Source: Neobacillus soli NBRC 102451
GTDB lineage: Bacteria > Bacillota > Bacilli > Bacillales > Cytobacillaceae
DNA: 64,000 nt
Reading direction: 5' to 3'
NCBI RefSeq assembly: GCF_001591665.1
Contig: NZ_BCVI01000039.1
Span: 112,433 to 176,432, forward strand
In this document: piece by piece, positions 8,878-19,200 of the stretch
Layout: each line of letters starts with the position of its first letter
Numbering within the stretch: the first letter of the stretch is position 1
Made by a program: the position numbers and the translations under genes
The notes under the pieces: model-generated
The model's input: the letters and a program-made list of their open reading frames with translations, nothing else
Databases searched by the model: none
Told to the model about the DNA's origin: nothing

Positions 8878-9747
8878 ATGATTTATCGCTTGCTTGCGTT
8901 GAATATTGATGGCACGCTTCTTCAAACAAATGGAAAGATCCATAAATCAACAAAAGAGGCGGTTGAATATGTCCAGCAAAAAGGGATCTATGTCACACTT
9001 GTTACATCACGCAGCTTTCCCTCGGCTAAAAAGGTGGCTAAGGCGTTAAAAATAAAAGCACCGCTGATCACACATCAAGGGGCCTATATTGCGGGCTCTG
9101 AGGAAAAGCCGATTTATGTAAAAAGAATTAAAGAGGGGATTACCTATGATACAGTTAGCTTCCTTGAGGCACTGCCATGCCAAATCCGCCTTGTCCATGA
9201 GCAATTTTCATTAGCAAATAAGTTAAAATTAAATAATAATCTGTTGGCAAAAACCGTTTTTACTTCCGGAGATCCTGTTTTTTATTCCCAGCAATTTGTA
9301 TCTTCACTAACCGAATATTTACATGACCAGCCTGTTACCCCGCCAAAGATTGAAGTTTATTTTGAAGAAGAGAGTGACCTTAAGGATGCAAAAAAAGCGC
9401 TAAGTAAAATGTTTACGGAGATTGAAGTAATTGAACTTGACCCATTACGTTTAGATATTGTGCCCACGGGTGTTTCAAAGCTGACTGGTTTGACCTACCT
9501 TGGGAAACAACTTGGAATCAACAGAAAAGAAATGGTCTATATTGGTGATGCTCTTGATGATATCCCATTGATTGAAGGGGCTGGTCTGGGGGTTGCGATG
9601 TGGAATGCAGATTTCGAAGTGAAGAAAGCATCGGACTGGGTAACGAGGTCTGAAAATGAAAACGGTGTAGCCTATATGGTAAAGGAACACTTTAGAAAGC
9701 AGCAGCCAATTGAGTTTTTAAGGAAGATGAACATCATAAAAAGATAG
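8878..9747 (+). CDS. yhaX: Cof-type HAD family protein YhaX
   Basis: The 289-residue product has the HAD-IIB (Cof) layout: motif I at the N-terminus, a cap domain, and a C-terminal GDALDDIPLIEGAGLGVAM motif IV. Motif I reads LLALNIDGTLL, so the position of the nucleophilic Asp (residue 9) is Asn; the general acid Asp11 remains. This suggests weak or no phosphatase activity, or a binding role. In B. subtilis yhaX is a mother-cell sporulation gene. The ATG at 8878 has an AGGGGG ribosome site. It is monocistronic with its own terminator. Confidence 0.85.
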   Translation: MIYRLLALNIDGTLLQTNGKIHKSTKEAVEYVQQKGIYVTLVTSRSFPSAKKVAKALKIKAPLITHQGAYIAGSEEKPIYVKRIKEGITYDTVSFLEALPCQIRLVHEQFSLANKLKLNNNLLAKTVFTSGDPVFYSQQFVSSLTEYLHDQPVTPPKIEVYFEEESDLKDAKKALSKMFTEIEVIELDPLRLDIVPTGVSKLTGLTYLGKQLGINRKEMVYIGDALDDIPLIEGAGLGVAMWNADFEVKKASDWVTRSENENGVAYMVKEHFRKQQPIEFLRKMNIIKR

Positions 9748-9756
9748 GTTCCCAAA

Positions 9757-9789
9757 GATATCATTGGCCATCGCCTTTGATATTTTTTT
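9757..9789 (+). terminator. yhaX terminator
   Basis: ATATCA/TGATAT closes a hairpin with an inner GGC/GCC pairing, followed by seven T residues. Confidence 0.65.
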
Positions 9790-9935
9790 GTGGAGTGTGC
9801 CGCATCGCAAAAAAGTCATCCTCCTGACTGTTTTTTGTTCTTAATAAAGGGCTATTCTATGGAAATGTCGAATAATTTAAAGGATTAGAATACAAGAAGT
9901 AATAAAACACTTTCATTAATGGAGGGACCTTGACT

Positions 9936-11555
9936 ATGATGCAAACACCTTTAACGATGACGCAAATGATGGAAAGAGCCGAAAAGTATTTTCCAAAGAA
10001 AGAAGTGGTATCAAGAACGGGCGGCGGCATCCACAGATTTACCTACAAACAAATTGCCGAAAGAACAAGAAGGCTTGCCGATAGTCTAACCAAATTAGGG
10101 GTGAAAAAAGGCGAGCGGGTAGGGACACTGGCTTGGAATCATCACCGTCATTTAGAGGCATATTTTGCGATTCCATGCATGGGTGCAGTCCTGCATACCA
10201 TTAACATCAGATTATCACCCCAGCACATTTCCTATATTATCAATCATGCAGAGGATAAGGTCCTACTCGTAGACTCTGACATTCTCCCATTACTTGAAAA
10301 ATGCGCGCCAGAATTAAAAACCGTAAAGGCCTATATTATCATGAGCGATGAAACGGAAATTCCTGAAACAACGCTTTCTCCAGTCTATCATTATGAACAG
10401 CTTTTGGCTGAAGCCAATCCTGAATTTAGTTACCCAGAAGATATTGCTGAAAATGATCCGGCCGGCATGTGCTATACATCAGCCACGACAGGAAATCCAA
10501 AGGGTGTCGTTTATTCCCACCGGGGGATAGTTCTTCACAGTATGGCACTAGGTCTTGCTGATAGTGCAGCATTAAGTGAAAAAGATATCGCCCTTCCAGT
10601 AGTACCGATGTTTCATGCTAACGCGTGGGGAATGCCGTTTTCTGCTGTCTGGTTTGGTACAACCTTAGTATTGCCTGGACCATATTTTACCCCAAAATTG
10701 CTTGCTGGGCTTATTGAGCAGGAAAAAGTAACCGTTACAGCAGGGGTTCCGACGATATGGTTAGGTTTATTAAAGGAACTAGATGAAGGCTCTTATGATA
10801 TGAGCAGCTTAAGAGGCGTTTTATGCGGAGGATCAGCAGCACCGAAAGGAATGATTAAGGCCTTTGAGCAACGTCATAAGATACCATTTATGCATGCCTA
10901 TGGCATGACAGAAACAAGTCCGCTCGTTGTTATTTCAACTCTTAAAAGCTATCAAGAGGAGCTGGATGATGAAGAAAGATTAGAATTGAGAGCAAAGCAG
11001 GGAACCCTCGTCCCCGGGTTGGAAATAAAAATCCTGGGTAAAGATGGAGAGGTTGCCTGGGATGGTAAGGAAATGGGTGAATTGTGTATTCGCGGCCCAT
11101 GGATTGCCTCAGAATATTATAAGGATGAACGTACGGAAGATGCTTTCCGAGATGGCTGGCTTCATACTGGCGATGTCGTAACCATTGATGAAGAAGGCTT
11201 TGTTAAAATTGTTGACCGCACCAAGGATTTAATTAAGAGCGGCGGCGAATGGATTTCGTCGGTCGATTTAGAAAACGCATTAATGGCCCATGATGCTGTG
11301 TTTGAAGCAGCAGTTGTAGCCGTCCCACATGAACAGTGGCAGGAACGACCAATTGCCTGCGTGGTCTTAAAAGATGCCTATAAAGAAAAAACTTCGAAAG
11401 AAGAGTTGTTTGACTTTTTAAAACCCCAGTTTGCAAAATGGTGGATTCCAGATGATATTCTTTTCCTTGAGGAAATTCCGAAGACATCAGTTGGTAAGTT
11501 CCTAAAGATGTCATTAAGGGATCAGGTCCAAAAAGAGGTCTTGCGAAAAAGCTAA
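9936..11555 (+). CDS. long-chain acyl-CoA synthetase (AMP-binding)
   Basis: This ANL-superfamily enzyme (539 residues) would activate a fatty or related carboxylic acid with ATP and CoA. Visible motifs are YTSATTGNPKGV (ATP loop, with Ala where Gly is common), MPMFHANAWGMPF-like VVPMFHANAW, AYGMTETSP (A5), GWLHTGDV (A7) and the late GKFLKMSLR catalytic Lys (A10). The HANAWG signature resembles the medium/long-chain fatty-acyl-CoA synthase subgroup. GGAGGG precedes; I use the ATG at 9936, since the TTG at 9930 is too close to that site. Its neighbour is a crotonase, suggesting a fatty-acid degradation role. Confidence 0.85.
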   Translation: MMQTPLTMTQMMERAEKYFPKKEVVSRTGGGIHRFTYKQIAERTRRLADSLTKLGVKKGERVGTLAWNHHRHLEAYFAIPCMGAVLHTINIRLSPQHISYIINHAEDKVLLVDSDILPLLEKCAPELKTVKAYIIMSDETEIPETTLSPVYHYEQLLAEANPEFSYPEDIAENDPAGMCYTSATTGNPKGVVYSHRGIVLHSMALGLADSAALSEKDIALPVVPMFHANAWGMPFSAVWFGTTLVLPGPYFTPKLLAGLIEQEKVTVTAGVPTIWLGLLKELDEGSYDMSSLRGVLCGGSAAPKGMIKAFEQRHKIPFMHAYGMTETSPLVVISTLKSYQEELDDEERLELRAKQGTLVPGLEIKILGKDGEVAWDGKEMGELCIRGPWIASEYYKDERTEDAFRDGWLHTGDVVTIDEEGFVKIVDRTKDLIKSGGEWISSVDLENALMAHDAVFEAAVVAVPHEQWQERPIACVVLKDAYKEKTSKEELFDFLKPQFAKWWIPDDILFLEEIPKTSVGKFLKMSLRDQVQKEVLRKS

Positions 11556-11612
11556 ATCAAAAGGGTAGAATAGAATTCAATATATTAAGAAAACTTATTC
11601 TTATTCTCCCAA

Positions 11613-11631
11613 ATTCCATATATAATGGAAT
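11613..11631 (+). promoter_or_regulatory. palindrome over the yhaR -10 box
   Basis: ATTCCATatataATGGAAT is a perfect 7-bp inverted repeat enclosing a TATAAT -10 box (11621-11626). A repressor site on the yhaR promoter is the simplest reading. No -35 box of quality is visible. Confidence 0.4.
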
Positions 11632-11657
11632 GGAATGAAGAGTTGGGGGGAGTATGA

Positions 11658-12449
11658 ATGTCATTGAATTTTGTTACAGATAAGGTGAATTTGCGGGTAG
11701 ATGGCCGCGTTGCCACACTAGAAATGAACAGACCTGAATCGTTAAACGCAATGGATATTGATTTGATTAAGGGACTTGTTTGTAATTTGAAAGAGATTAG
11801 TGAATCAGATGATATTGATATTGTTGTGTTAACAGGGAAGGGGCGGGCCTTCTCTGCAGGCGGCGACATTAAAACAATGCTTTCAAACATGAATGAGAGC
11901 GATTTCCTTCCAGTCATGGATTGGATTAGCGAATTAATCATTACCCTCTATAGCATGCCTAAAATAACGATTAGTGCGGTATCAGGAGCAGCCGCTGGCC
12001 TAGGGTTTAGTCTAGCATTAGCGACGGATTATATCATCGTAGACAAAACTAGTAAGCTTGCGATGAATTTTATCGGGATCGGTTTAATTCCGGATGGCGG
12101 AGCTCATTTCTTTTTAGAAAAAAGATTAGGTGAGACAAAGGCAAAGCAAGTAATCTGGGATGGGAAAGCGATGGGTGCCGAAGAAGCGTTGAAGTTGGGG
12201 TTAATTCAAGAAGTGGCTGAGGGCGAGCTTCAAGAGGCGCTAGAAGCTAGGTGCTCAGATTGGTTAAGCCGCCCCGTTCAGGCAATGATTAAGACGAAAA
12301 AGATATTAGCAGAAAAGAATCGGCCGCAGCTGCTGAAAATATTAGAATTAGAAAAACACGCCCAGCAAAAAATGCGCGAAACATTGGACCATCAAGAAGG
12401 AATCAAGGCTTTTATCGAAAAAAGGAAACCGAACTTTATAGGAAAGTAA
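11658..12449 (+). CDS. yhaR: enoyl-CoA hydratase/isomerase family protein YhaR
   Basis: A crotonase-fold protein of 263 residues. The CoA and oxyanion-hole segment FSAGGDIKTM and the second oxyanion glycine in SGAAAGLGFSLALATDY are present. The classical two catalytic Glu residues of enoyl-CoA hydratase are not evident; instead GLIPDGGAHF places an Asp as in PaaG-type isomerases, so the reaction may be isomerisation rather than hydration. The ATG at 11658 follows GGGGGGAG. In B. subtilis yhaR lies at the equivalent place beside yhaQ. Confidence 0.85.
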   Translation: MSLNFVTDKVNLRVDGRVATLEMNRPESLNAMDIDLIKGLVCNLKEISESDDIDIVVLTGKGRAFSAGGDIKTMLSNMNESDFLPVMDWISELIITLYSMPKITISAVSGAAAGLGFSLALATDYIIVDKTSKLAMNFIGIGLIPDGGAHFFLEKRLGETKAKQVIWDGKAMGAEEALKLGLIQEVAEGELQEALEARCSDWLSRPVQAMIKTKKILAEKNRPQLLKILELEKHAQQKMRETLDHQEGIKAFIEKRKPNFIGK

Positions 12450-12450
12450 A

Positions 12451-12481
12451 AAACAAAGAAGCCCTGCTTCTTTGTTTTTTT
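12451..12481. terminator. bidirectional terminator yhaR/yhzD
   Basis: ACAAAGAAG/CTTCTTTGT is a perfect 9-bp stem flanked by an A run on the left and a T run on the right, so it can stop both convergent genes. Confidence 0.85.
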
Positions 12482-12490
12482 TAAGAAAGA

Positions 12491-12676
12491 TTAAGAATGG
12501 AAAAGCAGAAGTTTGCCGCTAGGTGAGGTGCAACGGTGCGTACTTTCTAATAAGTTTTTCTCTGCTAATTGGTTTTCAGCTTGTTTTTTTGCTGTATCAT
12601 CATTTTCAGCCTGAAAGCTTACGTCTAGAATTTTTTCTCCATTGGATTCAAAAGCCGTTAATTTATATGTTTTCAT
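12491..12676 (-). CDS. yhzD: YhzD-like small protein
   Basis: A 61-residue protein beginning MKTYKLTAFESNGEKILD and ending THRCTSPSGKLLLFHS, which matches the small YhzD-like family as I remember it from Bacillus. It is soluble with no known motif, and its function is unknown. The ATG at 12676 has an AAAGGGAG ribosome site. It is convergent with yhaR, sharing a bidirectional terminator, and divergent from yhaQ. Confidence 0.65.
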   Translation of the reverse strand: MKTYKLTAFESNGEKILDVSFQAENDDTAKKQAENQLAEKNLLESTHRCTSPSGKLLLFHS

Positions 12677-12800
12677 TTTACAAACTCCCTTTAAAAGAAT
12701 ATTGCTACTATTATTTTTACATATCTTTTAAAATTGTGCAAAAAGAAAGTGAAACCATTATGTGGTATATTCGTAATAAGGTAGGAGAGGAGTGTGTGTA

Positions 12801-13700
12801 ATGGTTCTGAAGTTAGAACATGTCACGAAACGTTTTGGAAAATTTACAGCTGTCGACGATTTATCGCTAACTATTCCTGAAAAGGAAATATTTGGCTTTT
12901 TAGGAGCGAATGGCGCGGGAAAAACAACAACATTCCGGATGATTTTAGGTTTACTAGACACCAACGGAGGGAGGATTACTTGGGACGGCCAAGCAATTGA
13001 TTATTCCACCAGTCACTTAGTTGGCTATCTTCCCGAGGAAAGAGGCTTGTATCCGAAACTTAAAGTCCGCGACCAAATCATCTATTTAGCTAGGTTAAGA
13101 GGGATGCAAAAGAATGAGGCGCTAATCGAACTAAAATCCTGGCTGGAGCGGTTTAAAATATCAGAGTATGAGAATAAAAAGGTTGAAGAACTATCAAAGG
13201 GGAACCAGCAGAAAATCCAGTTTATTGCCGCTGTTGTACATAAACCCAAATTATTAATCCTTGATGAGGCATTTAGCGGCCTTGACCCGGTAAATGTGGA
13301 AATGTTAAAAGAAGCCGTATTAGCCTTGAAGGAAAATGGGGCAACAATCGTGTTCTCAAGCCACCGGATGGAGCATGTCGAGGAAATGTGTGAACATCTA
13401 TGTATTCTGCACAAAGGAAGTCCCGTAGTACACGGCTCATTAAAAGAAATCAAGCGTGAATTTGGTAAAAAGAATCTTGTTATCCATGCTGATTTTTCAT
13501 TAGATTCATTGAGAAATTATCCCGGGGTAGTCAAGACAAAAACGACTATGGAAGGAATCCATCTGCAAATTGAAGGTGAATATATTGCTGAAAAGATCCT
13601 TAAAGAAATAGTCGGCAAGGGATTTATCAGAAAGTTTGCCCTTGAAGAGCCTTCTTTAAATGATATTTTTATCGAGAAAGTAGGTAATTCTTATGAATAG
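12801..13700 (+). CDS. yhaQ: ABC transporter ATP-binding protein YhaQ
   Basis: A 299-residue ATPase of the NatA/CcmA type: Walker A GANGAGKTT at 35-43, a signature read as LSKGNQQK, Walker B LLILDEAFSGLDP, and a C-terminal extension. It would pair with the YhaP membrane protein to export an unknown substrate; the homologous NatAB system of B. subtilis extrudes Na+. The ATG at 12801 lies 8 nt after AGGAGAGGAG; the upstream GTG is part of that site. Its last 8 nt overlap yhaP, so the two are translationally coupled. Confidence 0.88.
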   Translation: MVLKLEHVTKRFGKFTAVDDLSLTIPEKEIFGFLGANGAGKTTTFRMILGLLDTNGGRITWDGQAIDYSTSHLVGYLPEERGLYPKLKVRDQIIYLARLRGMQKNEALIELKSWLERFKISEYENKKVEELSKGNQQKIQFIAAVVHKPKLLILDEAFSGLDPVNVEMLKEAVLALKENGATIVFSSHRMEHVEEMCEHLCILHKGSPVVHGSLKEIKREFGKKNLVIHADFSLDSLRNYPGVVKTKTTMEGIHLQIEGEYIAEKILKEIVGKGFIRKFALEEPSLNDIFIEKVGNSYE

Positions 13701-14946
13701 TTTTTGGATTATTCTATTTCATACCTATTTAAACAAATTGAAAAGTAAATCATTTATTATCACGACTATCATAACTGTGGTCATTGTATTAGCGCTAACC
13801 AATATCAATACTATCATTGGCCTTTTTGATAAAAATGGCGAAAAAGACCAGGTTGCCGTGCTAGATGAAACTCATCAGCTATACGAGCCTTTTAAGCAGC
13901 AGGTAAACACAATTAATAAAGATATAAAACTTACCCTTTACAAGGGCAATGAAAAAGAAGCAGAAAAAGCGGTTGAAAAGGGAGATATTAAAGGGATTAT
14001 TCAGCTTCGTTTTAATAAAGAAAAATTGCCGGAAGCAACCTATAAAGCAATGAGCATTGCTGATTCAGCATTGCATACCGACCTTCAGACAAGTTTGCAG
14101 CAGGTAAAAACGATGCTGGCCGCTTCACAGATTCATTTGGAACCTGCGCAGCTTAAAAAGCTTTATGAACCGGTTTCTTTTGAAAAATTTGCGCTTGAGA
14201 AAAATGCAAAGACAGAAGAGGAATTAAATCAAGCCAGAGGCCTCGTTTATGTCCTGCTGTTTATTATTTATTTTGCCGTTATTATGTACGCCAATATGAT
14301 TGCAATGGAAGTGGCGACGGAAAAGTCCTCACGGGTAATGGAAATATTAATATCAAGTGTTTCACCGATTAAGCAGATGTTTGCCAAAATTCTTGGCATA
14401 GGTCTATTAAGTTTGACACAGCTTGCCGCATTTTTGTTAGTAGGGTATTTTTCGCTAACAAGAAATATGGAATCATTAAAAGAAGGATTCTTTGGGGTAT
14501 ATGGATTTGGGGATATCCCTCTCGCAACGATTGTGTACGCAGTGATTTTCTTTATCCTCGGCTATTTTCTTTATGCGACTCTTGCCGCATTTTTGGGTTC
14601 ACTTGTCAGTAGGATTGAAGATGTTCAGCAGATGATTACGCCCATGACGATGATGGTTGTTGCTGGATTTATGATCGCTATGTTTGGTCTTGGAAAACCT
14701 GACGCCGTGTTTATTACGGTAACCTCCTATATTCCTTTCTTTACACCGATGATCATGTTTTTACGTGTAGGCATGCTGACAATACCTGCTTGGGAGGCAT
14801 TATTAGGAATAGCTATTCTTGTTGCGACAATTACTGTTCTAGCCATATTTGGAGCCCGTGTTTACCGTGGCGGTGTTTTAATGTATGGGAAGTCCAACTC
14901 CTTTAAAGATATTAAAAAGGCGTTACAATTAACAAAGAACGAATAG
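13693..14946 (+). CDS. yhaP: ABC exporter permease YhaP (NatB-like)
   Basis: A 417-residue ABC-2 permease: one N-terminal membrane helix (about residues 20-40), a large extracytoplasmic domain rich in Lys/Glu (about 45-185), then five or so helices from about residue 188 to 400. The VATEKSSRVMEILISSVSP segment after the second helix is typical of NatB-like permeases. It overlaps yhaQ by 8 nt and is followed by a strong terminator, defining a two-gene operon. The substrate is unknown; Na+ extrusion or a peptide export role are possible from family knowledge. Confidence 0.87.
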   Translation: MNSFWIILFHTYLNKLKSKSFIITTIITVVIVLALTNINTIIGLFDKNGEKDQVAVLDETHQLYEPFKQQVNTINKDIKLTLYKGNEKEAEKAVEKGDIKGIIQLRFNKEKLPEATYKAMSIADSALHTDLQTSLQQVKTMLAASQIHLEPAQLKKLYEPVSFEKFALEKNAKTEEELNQARGLVYVLLFIIYFAVIMYANMIAMEVATEKSSRVMEILISSVSPIKQMFAKILGIGLLSLTQLAAFLLVGYFSLTRNMESLKEGFFGVYGFGDIPLATIVYAVIFFILGYFLYATLAAFLGSLVSRIEDVQQMITPMTMMVVAGFMIAMFGLGKPDAVFITVTSYIPFFTPMIMFLRVGMLTIPAWEALLGIAILVATITVLAIFGARVYRGGVLMYGKSNSFKDIKKALQLTKNE

Positions 14947-14952
14947 GCTGTT

Positions 14953-14988
14953 AGAGCTTTGCCATTTTTGGCAAAGCTCTTTATTTTT
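14953..14988 (+). terminator. yhaQP terminator
   Basis: AGAGCTTTGCC/GGCAAAGCTCT is a perfect 11-bp stem with a 6-nt loop followed by TTATTTTT. Confidence 0.85.
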
Positions 14989-14993
14989 CAGGA

Positions 14994-15007
14994 GGAACGT
15001 GCATTCG
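14994..15007 (+). promoter_or_regulatory. LexA-like box upstream of yhaO
   Basis: GGAACGTGCATTCG fits the Bacillus SOS box CGAACRNRYGTTYG at 12 of 14 positions (first C and the first G of GTT differ). A -10-like TACAAT follows at 15022-15027. The yhaONM genes are damage-inducible LexA targets in B. subtilis, which supports the assignment. Confidence 0.4.
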
Positions 15008-15055
15008 CATTTTAAAGATGCTACAATGGAGAAAAGAGGATGAAAGGAAATATTT

Positions 15056-16276
15056 ATGAAACAGATATCGTTTATTCATGCGGCGGACCTCCATTTAGAC
15101 AGCCCTATGGTCGGCTTAAAGCATTTGCCGGAAAACATCTTTACAAGGGTAAAAGAGAGCACCTTTACGGCATTAAAGAAACTTACAACGGCTGCAATCG
15201 AGAGTCAGGTTGATTTTGTCATTTTTGCAGGCGATTTATTTGATGGAGAGGACCGCAGCCTGCGGGCGCAATCACGCTTTCGGACGGAAATGCTTAGGCT
15301 CGCGGAAAAGGACATTCCCGTTTATGTCATCCACGGTAATCATGACCATCTAAACGGTTCTTGGGTTCACCTTGACATGCCTAAAAATGTTCATGTGTTT
15401 CATAGTGAAGTGGAAGCAAAGGTCCTGCAAACGAAGAATGGTGAAATCGTACATCTTTATGGATTTAGCTATCCGACCAGACATGTGTTTTCAAGAAAAA
15501 TTGATGATTATAAAAAGGAGGAGGGTGCTGATTTTCATATTGGCATTCTTCATGGCAACGAAAGTGCGGGAACTGAGCACGATAACTATGCTCCTTTTTC
15601 GGTAAGGGATTTGCAGGAAAAAGACTTTGATTATTGGGCATTAGGACATATCCATAAACGTGCTGTATTGTCAGAAGCCCCACCAATCATCTATCCAGGC
15701 AATATTCAAGGAAGAAATAAGAAAGAAACCGGCGGGAAAGGTTTCTATCATGTCACTTTGAACGATTTAGATACAAAAATAAACTTTGTTGAAACCTCAG
15801 ATATTGTTTGGGAGGAGGCGGTGGTTGATGCTGCTTCAGTAAGTAGTTTTAACGCGATTCTTCAATTATGTCATTCAACAATCAATGACCTTCGCAAGGA
15901 AAAATCGGGTACACTCGTAACTCTTTTTTTGAAAAATCTCCAATTGGAGGATTACCGCGAAAAAAGAAACCTGGACAGTGAACTTTTAGAGATCCTTTTA
16001 GAAAATGAAATAGATGAAGAATCGTTTGTTTGGATTGTTAATTTAATCGTCATTGAAAGCAAGCTTTTTGACAAAGAACAATTGAAAACCGAAGCAAACT
16101 TTTATGCCGAGCTTTTTGATACGGCTGCTGATTATGAAGATATAGAGGACACAATAGCTCCATTATACCAGCATCATTTAGGAAGAAAATATTTATCGCA
16201 TTTACCTAAAATGGAGCAGGAGGAGCTAATCGAAAAAGCAGAGAAATTACTAATCGAATTACTATATCAATCATAG
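15056..16276 (+). CDS. yhaO: SbcD-like metallophosphoesterase YhaO
   Basis: A 406-residue calcineurin-like phosphoesterase resembling the Mre11/SbcD nuclease subunit. Metal-binding motifs in order: HAADLHLDSP (about 8-17), GDLFDGED (about 62), GNHDHL (about 99), LHGNES, and GHIHKR. It is expected to act with the YhaN ATPase, whose start lies 16 bp downstream, as an SbcDC/Mre11-Rad50-type DNA end-processing complex. The ATG at 15056 has AAAGGAA. A LexA-like box upstream agrees with a DNA damage role. Confidence 0.88.
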   Translation: MKQISFIHAADLHLDSPMVGLKHLPENIFTRVKESTFTALKKLTTAAIESQVDFVIFAGDLFDGEDRSLRAQSRFRTEMLRLAEKDIPVYVIHGNHDHLNGSWVHLDMPKNVHVFHSEVEAKVLQTKNGEIVHLYGFSYPTRHVFSRKIDDYKKEEGADFHIGILHGNESAGTEHDNYAPFSVRDLQEKDFDYWALGHIHKRAVLSEAPPIIYPGNIQGRNKKETGGKGFYHVTLNDLDTKINFVETSDIVWEEAVVDAASVSSFNAILQLCHSTINDLRKEKSGTLVTLFLKNLQLEDYREKRNLDSELLEILLENEIDEESFVWIVNLIVIESKLFDKEQLKTEANFYAELFDTAADYEDIEDTIAPLYQHHLGRKYLSHLPKMEQEELIEKAEKLLIELLYQS

Positions 16277-16292
16277 GAAGGGGGGAAAGCAT

Positions 16293-19200
16293 TTGAAAAT
16301 AATCGAGATACATATATACGGCTACGGACAATTAGAGAATGTTAAAATCACCAATCTGTCTGATTTTCAAGTTTTCTATGGTGAGAATGAAGCGGGAAAG
16401 TCCACGATTATGGCCTTTATCCATGCAGTATTATTCGGTTTTCCGACAAAACAACAATCTGAGCTCCGCTATGAGCCAAAACATAGCAGCAAATATGGCG
16501 GAAAAATTAGAATTTACCACGAAGGGCACGGGTTTGCAGTCATTGAACGTGTGAAGGGAAAGGCCGCAGGCGATGTTAGTGTAGCCTTGGACAATGGAAC
16601 ACTTGGCGGCGAAGAACTTTTAAAAGAACTAACAGCGAACTTTGATAAAGGGCTATTCCAAGCGGTCTTTTCCTTTAATTTACATGGATTGCAAAATATT
16701 CATCAAATGAAGAGTGAGGATATTGGCAAATTCCTGTTTTCCGCCGGAACATTAGGCACAGAACGGTTATCGAAAACAGAAACTGTTCTCCAAAAAGAGC
16801 TCGATTTGCGCTTTAAGCCATCAGGAAAAAAACCTCTGATGAATGAAAAATTACAAGCACTTCATGAAATAAATGGGGAATTGAAAAAAGCTGCAGCGAA
16901 AAATAATGAATATGAAAATCTTATTGAAAAGAAAGGAACGCTTCAGCAGGAAATGATAGATATTAACAGGATGCTTCAGGGAATTCAAGAGAAGGTCGAA
17001 AAGTTGAATGAGTGGAAGCGAATTGAGTCATTGGTAAAAGAAGAAAAATGGATGATGAAGGAGTTAGGGGATCTTGGAGAAATTCAATTTCCGGTACGCG
17101 GGATTGAAAGACTAGAAAAAATAAATCAGCTAATCCATCCCTATAAGGCAGAGATTATTAGCATTTCAGAAAGAATAGAAAATATGAAAAAGGAATTAGC
17201 AGCAATTCAGCCAGACCATTCTTTCCTAGAAAACGAGCCGGCGATTCTAGCAGTACTTGATCAAGTCCCACTTTATGAACAATTGATGCTTGAAAAGCAG
17301 CATTGTGAAACAAAACTTTTAGAGTTGGAAGAAAGCCTTTCCCTCACTAGAGAGAAACTTCATTTACCTATAAGCGAAGAAGACATCTTTGCCATCAATA
17401 CAAATATTTATATGAAAAATCAAGTGGAAGTCGTTTCTTTAAAAACCCGCAAGCTTCAAGAATTGAAGGAAGAACTAGATGATCGTTACCAGGAAGAAAA
17501 AAACAGTTTGGATGTCATAGAAAAGGATGTCTTGTTAGAAACCGACAAGGTTCTTACAAAACAGGAACGGTTACTGCTTGAGGAGCAGCTAAGTCACGGA
17601 CATGATAAGAAGAGCTTAGAATGGGAAATTAGCGCGATACAAGATAAAATAGCATTTTATGAAGCCGCAAATGAACGTAATAAAGCGGAAAGGGTCAGCA
17701 TGAAAAGGCAAAAAAAGCTTCAATTTTTCCTAGTTGAGCTGCTGCTAGCCGGGTTAACATTTTATGGCTTGCTGACAAAGCAATGGGTGCTGTTATTTTT
17801 AGGAGTGCTGAGCTGTATTGGAATCGCCATGTTTATGACGAAGAGTATGAGACAGTCTAAAGAAGAAGAGCTAAATCAAACGCTAGCGGATCTAAGGGAA
17901 AAGGAAGACAAGTTAATCCAAAAACGTCAATCTGCTGAATATATGGATATCACAAAACTTGAGGAACAATTAAGGCAAGATAATCAGCATAGAGAACGGC
18001 TGCAATTGTTAAAAATAAAGCTAAAACAGCAGCAATCCCAATTTGAAAAGATAATGGGAAAAATGGAAGAATGGAAATCGGATTCGGCTCGAAATAAAGA
18101 AAAGATACTATCAATCAGCAGTGAATTAAAGATTCCAGAATATATTGCGAAAGCTTTTTTACTGGAAGCTTTCGGGCTAATTGAACAATACAAATCAATT
18201 TGCAGAGAGAAAAAACAAATTCAAACAAGACTTGAGCAAATAAATCAGCAGCAGGCAAGAATTGTGGATGGAATTAATCAATTAGAGAGCCGATATTTAC
18301 AAGAAAAAGGAATAGAGTTACATAATTCAGCTTATTTATTGCGAAATAAGCTTAAACAAGAGCATGAAAAACAAATTAAGGGTCAAGAGCGACTGGCAAA
18401 GCTTACCGAGCTCGAAGCTGATTTGATGCAAAAATCTCAGGAGCTAGAGCACCTCCAGGAAGAATATGACAAGCTGATATGTGCTGCAAATGTCGAAACA
18501 GAGAGGCAATTCTATGAACTGGGGGAGATGGCGGGAAAACAAGGCAAGCTTAACCAAAGACTTGAAACGATTCAAAGCCAGCTGCAATATTCAATTCTGC
18601 CTAAACAAGTAAGAGAAAGTTTTTTACAAATTCATAACAGTGCTGAATTGGCAGATGAATGCAATAATGAAACACATCGTTTACAAACAAAATTAAAAAC
18701 GCTTCAAGAGGAACAGGCGTCTATTAGGTACGAGATTCAAAAACTGGAAGAAGGCGGCGTTTATTCGGATATCCTCCACCACTATAAACAGAAAAAGTTT
18801 GAACTAGAAGAAGAAGCGAAAGAGTGGTCTGTCTTTTGCTTAGCTCAAGCGATCCTTTCAAATACGATTGAAAAATATAAAAATGTTCATCTACCAAGGA
18901 TGCTTTCCAAAGCGGAACAGTATTTATCGTTTCTTACAAATGAAAGCTATCAAAAGATTCACTTACATTCGTCTGGTCCCGGTTTCTTGGTTGAGCGCGA
19001 GGACCGTACCTTATTTGAAGCAAATGAACTAAGCCAAGCAACAACAGAGCAGTTATATGTATCGATTCGGCTCGCACTGGCAACAACGCTGTATGAAAAA
19101 TATCGGTTCCCGATTATGATTGATGACAGCTTTGTCAATTTTGATGCCAAAAGAACGGAAAAAGTGATAGAACTTCTTAAGAGGCTCGAGCGTAATCAAA

